NCBI GenBank assembly: GCA_963590855.1
Contig: CAVAQT010000003.1
Span: forward strand, 1 to 64,000
Length of the DNA stretch: 64,000 nucleotides
Source: Ruminococcus_C sp963590855
GTDB lineage: Bacteria > Bacillota > Clostridia > Oscillospirales > Ruminococcaceae
Direction of reading: 5' to 3'
This document shows positions 58,848-64,000 of the stretch, piece by piece. The number at the start of each line of letters is the position of its first letter. Positions within the stretch are counted from its first letter, which is position 1. The position numbers and the translations under genes were made by a program. The notes beneath the pieces were generated by a model. The model had not been told where the DNA came from, ran no database searches, and saw only the letters and a program-made list of their open reading frames with translations.

Positions 58848-59073
58848 TCATTTCGCAGGAAACATTTTGTAAGAAAAATCGACAGAGAATTTGTGAAGAG
58901 TGCGTATATTCTATGAAATTCGGATAGTTCAAGCGAACTAACTATGATGAAATTATATACAACTAACTCCAGATCCAATAAAAATTATTCTGTATCACAC
59001 TGTGTTTTTTGTCACCCTGCAAAAAAGCACTGTTTTCGCTCCAAAAAATGTCATTTCCGGAGTGCTGTTTCGC

Positions 59074-59102
59074 TTGACAAATGTGTAATTTTATATTACA
59101 AT
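59074..59102 (+). promoter_or_regulatory. Promoter of csoR
   Basis: TTGACA and TACAAT are separated by 17 bases, about 65 bases before the start codon. Confidence 0.75.
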
Positions 59103-59168
59103 AGAAAAAAATGAAACGAGATACATTTCGTGCTATTGTGCGCGAAAGCAAGGATAGGAGGATTCTGT

Positions 59169-59444
59169 ATGAAACAGTGCATGGATGCAGAAAATCTGCA
59201 CCGCCGCCTGAAAAAAATCGTGGGACAGGTGCAGGCTATCGACCGGATGATTGACGAAGATGTCCCCTGCGAAGACATTCTTTCTCAGATCAACGCAGCA
59301 AAATCTGCCCTTCATGGATGCGGCAAGGTGGTATTAGAAGGGCATATCAAGCATTGCGTCCGGGATGGCATCGAACACGGCGATGCAGACAAAACCATTG
59401 AAAACTTTACAAAAGCCGTGGAGCGCTTCTCCAATATGGGCTGA
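59169..59444 (+). CDS. csoR: CsoR-family copper-sensing repressor
   Basis: The 91-residue all-helical regulator releases DNA when it binds Cu(I). It has the family core LKKIVGQVQAIDRMIDEDVPC and the three expected ligands: Cys34, His59 and Cys63, with the same spacing as in characterised Cu-sensing CsoR proteins. The ATG at 59169 follows TAGGAGG. Two matching operators lie before the P-type ATPase gene 145 bases downstream. RcnR and FrmR relatives have other ligand sets, so Cu is the best call. Confidence 0.9.
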   Translation: MKQCMDAENLHRRLKKIVGQVQAIDRMIDEDVPCEDILSQINAAKSALHGCGKVVLEGHIKHCVRDGIEHGDADKTIENFTKAVERFSNMG

Positions 59445-59519
59445 TCGCTCATTCTTTTTCACAATTGTACAACATTCTAAAGCAGTTCAACAAAAATCGA
59501 ACTGCTTTTTCTTTTTGCA

Positions 59520-59549
59520 TTGACAAACATATACCCCTTACGGTATAAT
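59520..59549 (+). promoter_or_regulatory. Promoter of the CPC-type ATPase gene
   Basis: TTGACA and TATAAT are separated by 18 bases. The first CsoR-like operator covers the spacer and the start of the -10 box. Confidence 0.8.
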
Positions 59550-59571
59550 ATACATATACCCCATTGGGTAT
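59531..59571. promoter_or_regulatory. Two CsoR operators
   Basis: ATACCCCTTACGGTAT (59531-59546) and ATACCCCATTGGGTAT (59556-59571) are GC-centred palindromes of the TACCC-GGGTA type bound by CsoR. They cover the spacer, the -10 and the transcription start, so binding should block RNA polymerase. Confidence 0.85.
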
Positions 59572-59589
59572 AGAAAGAAGGATGTTGTC

Positions 59590-61464
59590 ATGAAAAAATG
59601 TATGGAAAAATTGGAAGCGCTCCTGGAGTTTGGCGGCGTCAAAAAAGATATCACGCTGTTGGTGATATCCGGCATCGCGCTGCTCTGCTCGCTGCTGCAT
59701 GTTCCGCTTCCCTTTTCTCCGGCATGGATCGCCATCATCTTATGCGGCGTTCCGATCGTTTTGGAGGCGATCATCGGACTGGTCACTAAGTTCGACATCA
59801 AGGCAGACGTATTGGTTTCTATTGCGCTGATCTCTGCGGTATGCCTGCACGAAAACTTCGCCGCCGGAGAAGTGGCATTTATCATGCAGCTGGGTGCGCT
59901 GTTAGAGGATCTGACTGTTGCCAAGGCGCGCGCCGGCATTGAAAAGCTAGTGCATCTGACACCACAGACAGCAAGACGGCTTCTGGGACAAAAGGAAGAG
60001 ATCATTCCCGCAGAAGCAGTACAGACCGGAGACATACTTCGGGTGCTGCCGGGTGAAACGATTCCGGTAGACGGCATTATCCTTTCCGGAGAAACGGCTG
60101 TCAACCAGGCGGTCATGACCGGTGAATCCCTGCCGGTGGACAAAAAGGTTGGCGACAATGTGGCAAGCGGCACGGTAAACCAGTTTGGCGCATTCGACAT
60201 GAAGGCAACTAAAGTAGGCGCAGACAGTTCGATCCAGCGGATGATTCGTCTTGTACAGTCGGCAGATGCCGGAAAAGCAAAGATCGTAGGGCTGGCAGAC
60301 CGCTGGGCGACCTGGATCGTTGTCACCGCACTGACCACATCCATTCTGACCGGATTCATCACCAAGGATCTGATCCGTGCCGTGACCATTCTGGTTGTCT
60401 TTTGCCCCTGTGCACTGGTTCTGGCAACGCCTACCGCAATTATGGCGGCTATCGGAAATGCCACAAAGCACGGCTTTTTGGTACGGGAAGGCGACGCCCT
60501 GGAACGTCTCGCCAAGGTGGACACCATCGCTTTTGACAAAACCGGAACACTCACCTACGGCACACCGGAAGTGATTCATGTGGAAAGCTGCGGCGAAAAG
60601 CGTGAAGCGGAATTGTTCCAGATGGCAGCTTGCGCAGAGCTGCTCTCAGAGCACCCACTGGGAAAAGCTGTGGTTTCCAGTTATCAGAAAGCGTATACCA
60701 CGGCAATTCCGAAACCGGAAAATTTCACCATGCGCATCGGCAAGGGCGTTACAGTCACCCTCGAAAACAAGGCGATTCTGGCAGGCAACGAAAAGCTGCT
60801 ACAGGAAAATAACATTGTTGTTCCAAAAGCTGCTGCAAATGCTGCAAACGCCTACCTGCAAAAGGGCTGCACTGTGATCTGGCTGGCAGAAAAAAGCTGT
60901 CAGGGATTTCTGGTGCTCTCGGACACCATTCGTCCGGAAAGCAACCGTATGATCCAGGCGTTGTCCGCTGCAAATGTGACACCGGTGCTTCTTACCGGTG
61001 ACAATGCCAATGCCGCCCACGCCATCGCCGGACAGCTCGGCATCGCACAGGTGCGTTCCGGCTGTCTGCCGGAGGACAAGCTGAACTTCATCCGCAGCAC
61101 ACAGGAACAGCAGCACCATGTCTGCATGATCGGTGACGGCATCAATGATGCCCCGGCGCTGAAAACCGCACATGTGGGAATCGCCATGGGCGGTGTCGGC
61201 AGCGACATTGCCATAGATGCTGCTGACATTGCACTGGTGGATGACGAAGTCAAGGAACTGCCGCACTTGTTCCGATTGGCAAAGCGTATGATGGTCACTA
61301 TCAAATGCAATCTGAGCTTTTCCATGGGACTGAATTTCCTGGCAATCATCCTTGCCATTACCGGAATTTTAGGGCCGGTCAGCGGCGCACTGGTACACAA
61401 TGCCGGTTCTGTACTCGTCATCATCAACTCAGCCTTACTATTGAATTGGAGGAAAAAGTCATGA
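59590..61464 (+). CDS. CPC-type heavy-metal P-type ATPase, probable Cu(I) exporter
   Basis: The 624-residue pump has no N-terminal CxxC metal-binding domain; it starts with a short Cys-containing segment (MKKCMEKLE). Core motifs are TGES at 177-180, CPC at 272-274, DKTGT at 316-320, SEHPLGKAVV near 355 and GDGINDAPAL. The last helix has HNAGS at 603-607 rather than the Met- and Ser-rich MSS pattern of CopA or the Asp of zinc pumps. Control by CsoR-like operators favours Cu(I), but the late motif leaves doubt. Confidence 0.88.
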   Translation: MKKCMEKLEALLEFGGVKKDITLLVISGIALLCSLLHVPLPFSPAWIAIILCGVPIVLEAIIGLVTKFDIKADVLVSIALISAVCLHENFAAGEVAFIMQLGALLEDLTVAKARAGIEKLVHLTPQTARRLLGQKEEIIPAEAVQTGDILRVLPGETIPVDGIILSGETAVNQAVMTGESLPVDKKVGDNVASGTVNQFGAFDMKATKVGADSSIQRMIRLVQSADAGKAKIVGLADRWATWIVVTALTTSILTGFITKDLIRAVTILVVFCPCALVLATPTAIMAAIGNATKHGFLVREGDALERLAKVDTIAFDKTGTLTYGTPEVIHVESCGEKREAELFQMAACAELLSEHPLGKAVVSSYQKAYTTAIPKPENFTMRIGKGVTVTLENKAILAGNEKLLQENNIVVPKAAANAANAYLQKGCTVIWLAEKSCQGFLVLSDTIRPESNRMIQALSAANVTPVLLTGDNANAAHAIAGQLGIAQVRSGCLPEDKLNFIRSTQEQQHHVCMIGDGINDAPALKTAHVGIAMGGVGSDIAIDAADIALVDDEVKELPHLFRLAKRMMVTIKCNLSFSMGLNFLAIILAITGILGPVSGALVHNAGSVLVIINSALLLNWRKKS

Positions 61465-61634
61465 TTTTTAACATTATTTGCATTTTGATTGGTGTGCTCA
61501 TTGCCGGAGGTGCCGGTTTCTATCGAATCAAGGGAGAAAAGGATCAGGAGTCCAAAAAGATCAATACCATTGGTGTGATCGCAGGTCTGGCGATCCTGGC
61601 CTTTGCCGTAATACGAATGGTATTTTTCTCCTAA
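61461..61634 (+). CDS. Small two-helix membrane protein
   Basis: The 57-residue protein has two hydrophobic helices (about 3-20 and 36-54) joined by a charged loop, KGEKDQESKK. It follows TTGGAGG and starts within the ATPase stop (ATGA), so it is cotranslated with the pump. It may stabilise or modulate the ATPase. I recognise no family. Confidence 0.75.
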   Translation: MIFNIICILIGVLIAGGAGFYRIKGEKDQESKKINTIGVIAGLAILAFAVIRMVFFS

Positions 61635-61652
61635 GGCAATAAGAGACATGCA

Positions 61653-61700
61653 AAAAGCTGCTGCACCCGATTCCGGATACAGCAGCTTTTCTGCGTTTGT
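61653..61700. terminator. Bidirectional terminator
   Basis: AAAAGCTGCTG and CAGCAGCTTTT with a sixteen-base loop are flanked by A and T runs. It can end the ATPase operon (plus) and the ABC exporter operon (minus). Confidence 0.75.
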
Positions 61701-61766
61701 CTTTACAAAGTGAATACGCGCATTTGCACAAATGTGTATAGTTCGCCAAAGTGAACAACAGGTGCT

Positions 61767-63497
61767 TTAAAGCTTCCAGGCAGCAGATTGATTCTGAAGC
61801 TCTGCCATATGCCGGAAGATGCCTTCTGTTTTCAGCAGTTCCTCCGGTTTTCCCATTTCTGCCACATGACCGTCTTTCAATACCACGATCTGATCTGCAC
61901 CGGCAACGGTACGCATTCGGTGTGCAATCATCAAAACGGTTTTGTTCTGAATCAAACGGGAAAGTGCCGTTTGTATCAGCGTTTCATTTTCTACATCCAA
62001 AGATGCAGTGGCTTCATCCAACAGGATGATCGGCGCATCCTTCAAGAAAGCACGGGCAATGGAGATACGCTGACGTTCACCGCCGGACAGAGCGCAGCCA
62101 TTTTCACCGATGTTGGTTTGATAACCGTTAGGCAGTTTCTCCGCAAAAGAATCGCAGTTCGCCAGTTTTGCTGCGGCAAGCACTTCTGCATCCGTGGCAT
62201 CCTTTTTTCCCAACCGGATGTTTTCCATAATGGTGTTGTTAAACAATGTGACATCCTGAAATACAATGGAATACAGCGAGAGCAGCGACTCCGGGTCGAT
62301 CTTGGAAATGTCCATGCCGCCAACCTGTATCTTTCCCTGTGAAATATCCCAGAACCGCGCAGCCAAACGAGAGACGGTAGTCTTTCCGCCGCCGGACGGG
62401 CCAACCAGTGCAGTCACTTCACCCTGCTTTGCCGTAAAGCTGACATCGTCCAAAATCGTTTCTCCGTTGTCATAGGCAAATCCCACATTGGAAAATGTGA
62501 TGTCGCAGCCCTGATTGGTCAGCTTCTCGCTGCCCTCCTGCACCGGGTGATCCAGGATCTCGTTCATTCGTGCCACATTGGTGCGTATGGAGATCACTGC
62601 CGCCAGATTCTGTAATGAGCCCTGCAGCGGATCATACAGACGAGATGCCACCAATAGGAACATGAAAAATGTCAGCACATCCAAAGAACCATTCAGCAAA
62701 AGTACAGAACCAACCAGTGCAACGGTAGCAATTCCTAGCTTGAGGATCATTGTGGCAGAGACCACAATGGAAGCGGTCAGAAATTCTCCGATGATGGAGC
62801 GCTTTTCCACCGCGCGTACTTTCTGCTCCAATCCGCCCAGATAATCCTGCTCCGCATTGTTGGCTTTGAGATCCTGCAATGTTTCAATGTACTCCTGAAT
62901 GCCGTCTGCACAAGCCATTTTGGCATCCATGGATTTCTGATGTGTCCGTTCCTGTAGTTTGACAGAGATGCCGATAATGGCAAATGCCGCCGGAACGACC
63001 CAGAGCGCCGCTAACGCCATGCGCCAATCAAAAAACAGCAGGCTCACAGAAATCAGAACGGTGGAGATCATAGAGCCAAACAGCTCCGGCATAAAATGAG
63101 AGAATGCTGTTTCCAGCACTGTGCAGTCTGCCATAATGGTGCTGGTCAGATCTGCAAGGTCTTTCTTCCCGAAAAAGGAAAGCGGGATTTTCCGCAGCTT
63201 TTCCGCCAGAGAGATACGGCGCACACCAGTCTCTACATAGGTTGCCAAAAATGAAGCATTATACTGAAAACCGGTAACACCGAAGATCAACAGCAGGCAT
63301 ACCACGATCCCGGCTATGTAAAACCAGATGCCGTTGTCAGCAATGCCGCCGTTCAGCAAATCTTTTACCAAAAAGTAAAGCAGTCCCACCGGAAGCATCA
63401 GTACAATATTTTGCAATGTGCAGCCGATCACGGCTTTTATCAAGTCCTTTGCGCCTTGCTCGGACAGTGCAAAGGCACGCTGTATTTTCTTTAGCAT
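61767..63497 (-). CDS. ABC exporter half-transporter (permease-ATPase fusion)
   Basis: The 576-residue protein has a six-helix ABC transmembrane domain (about 15-310) and a nucleotide-binding domain. The latter shows LVGPSGGGKTTVSRLA near 370, ALSGGERQRISIARA near 468, IILLDEATASLD and a switch His in IAHRM. It likely pairs with the upstream half-transporter as a heterodimer, such as those that export drugs, peptides or siderophores. The ATG at 63497 follows GGAGG and overlaps the previous stop. Confidence 0.9.
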   Translation of the reverse strand: MLKKIQRAFALSEQGAKDLIKAVIGCTLQNIVLMLPVGLLYFLVKDLLNGGIADNGIWFYIAGIVVCLLLIFGVTGFQYNASFLATYVETGVRRISLAEKLRKIPLSFFGKKDLADLTSTIMADCTVLETAFSHFMPELFGSMISTVLISVSLLFFDWRMALAALWVVPAAFAIIGISVKLQERTHQKSMDAKMACADGIQEYIETLQDLKANNAEQDYLGGLEQKVRAVEKRSIIGEFLTASIVVSATMILKLGIATVALVGSVLLLNGSLDVLTFFMFLLVASRLYDPLQGSLQNLAAVISIRTNVARMNEILDHPVQEGSEKLTNQGCDITFSNVGFAYDNGETILDDVSFTAKQGEVTALVGPSGGGKTTVSRLAARFWDISQGKIQVGGMDISKIDPESLLSLYSIVFQDVTLFNNTIMENIRLGKKDATDAEVLAAAKLANCDSFAEKLPNGYQTNIGENGCALSGGERQRISIARAFLKDAPIILLDEATASLDVENETLIQTALSRLIQNKTVLMIAHRMRTVAGADQIVVLKDGHVAEMGKPEELLKTEGIFRHMAELQNQSAAWKL

Positions 63498-64000
63498 GAC
63501 GATTTTTCCTCCTTTGCCACTCTCCACTGTACCGATGTCTGATAGGCATCCCACATTTCCCGGAAGATCCCATTCTTTTGCCGCAGTTCTGCCGCGCTTC
63601 CCTGTTCTGCAACTTTGCCGTCCTTCAGAACAAATACTGCATCTGCATTTGCGACTGTTGACAGACGATGAGCGATCATCAAAATTGTGCGTCCCTTTGC
63701 CAATTCAGTAAATGCCGCCTGCACCTTCGCCTCATTGTCCGGATCTGCAAAAGCAGTTGCCTCATCCAAAATCAGGATCGGCGCATTTTTCAGCATGGTT
63801 CGTGCAATGGCAATACGCTGCTGTTCTCCTCCGGAGAGATAAATACCGCCGGTACCGATCACAGTATGGATTCCCTGCGGCAGCTTTTCCAGAATATCGC
63901 CGCACTGCGCACGCGTCAGCGCCTCCAATACCTGCTGCTCTGTCGCATCCGGGCTGCCTAGCTTTACGTTTTCCAAAATCGTACCCTTTATGAGACGGCT
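63491..64000 (-). CDS. ABC exporter half-transporter, C-terminal part (cut by window edge)
   Basis: Only the last 169 residues are visible; the frame is open to base 64000. They include the signature YLSGGEQQRIAIARTM, the Walker B ILILDEATAFADPDNEA and IAHRLSTV. In this half the residue after D-E-A-T-A differs from the S-L-D of its partner. That leaves AFAD and fits the asymmetric sites of heterodimeric exporters. It should form one transporter with the following gene. Confidence 0.85.
   Translation of the reverse strand, partial: SRLIKGTILENVKLGSPDATEQQVLEALTRAQCGDILEKLPQGIHTVIGTGGIYLSGGEQQRIAIARTMLKNAPILILDEATAFADPDNEAKVQAAFTELAKGRTILMIAHRLSTVANADAVFVLKDGKVAEQGSAAELRQKNGIFREMWDAYQTSVQWRVAKEEKSSC

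Larger units (their letters stand above)
58716..59168. other. Divergent intergenic region before csoR
   Basis: Besides the two promoters, the region has a palindrome TAGTTC-N4-GAACTA (58925-58940), two AACTAAC motifs near 58937 and 58961, and AGCACT/AGTGCT arms around 59030-59065. No ORF was recognised. Confidence 0.5.

Noticed and set aside
58925..58940. TAGTTC-N4-GAACTA palindrome as a fifth flavin-locus box
   Set aside because: It lacks the TTAG-N6-CTAA spacing, so I do not count it; it may be a different site.

Overview
The window looks like chromosome of an anaerobic, gut-type Firmicute close to Ruminococcus (Oscillospiraceae). The reasons are mid GC content, strong GGAGG ribosome sites, -35/-10 promoters with 17-base spacers, a secreted protein with a C-terminal type I dockerin, and an oxygen-independent cobalamin pathway. 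I saw no tRNA, rRNA, CRISPR array, insertion sequence or prophage. The species assignment is inference.

Left part (1-16 kb): one minus-strand housekeeping operon runs recJ, rel, an MBL-fold hydrolase, hemZ, an unknown gene, kptA and rlmD. Next come a thioesterase, a nitrilase-family amidase, a PBP5-like D,D-carboxypeptidase that has lost its SxxK active site, a metallophosphoesterase, a CmpB-like membrane protein, a GntR-type regulator and shikimate kinase.

Middle (16-41 kb): a nearly complete de novo B12 region in two minus-strand operons. Operon 1 starts at a clear promoter before cbiA and runs cbiA, cobU, cobS, a short degenerate cobU paralogue, cbiB, cobD, cbiP, cbiD, cbiET, cbiL, cbiF, cbiG, cbiH, cbiJ, cbiC. 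Operon 2 lies behind a cobalamin riboswitch and runs cobC, hemA, hemC, hemB, hemL, cbiMN, cbiQ, cbiO, cobA-hemD, sirC-cbiK and a DUF4250 gene. Together they supply tetrapyrrole precursors, cobalt uptake and chelation, corrin ring building and nucleotide loop assembly. No corrinoid adenosyltransferase and no cobT were seen.

41-48 kb: a MATE exporter with an AraC regulator, an FtsX-type ABC exporter behind a perfect 13-base inverted repeat, and a 1-phosphofructokinase.

48-56 kb: the most unusual region, a probable extracytoplasmic flavin electron-transfer locus. It holds ApbE (FMN transferase), a NusG_II protein, a Gx-family membrane protein, a dockerin-bearing protein with two Treponema Tp47-like modules, a NapH-type polyferredoxin and two FMN-binding proteins with one and four SGAT flavinylation sites. 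Three promoters here carry the same box, TTAG-N6-CTAA (two adjoining copies before the Tp47-like gene). This suggests one regulon, perhaps metal controlled.

56-64 kb: metal homeostasis and export. A DUF6110 plus P-type ATPase pair has a YSCA metal motif in place of CPC. A CsoR repressor with an intact C-H-C site precedes a CPC-type ATPase whose promoter carries two CsoR-like operators. Two half-type ABC exporters follow, the second cut by the window edge.
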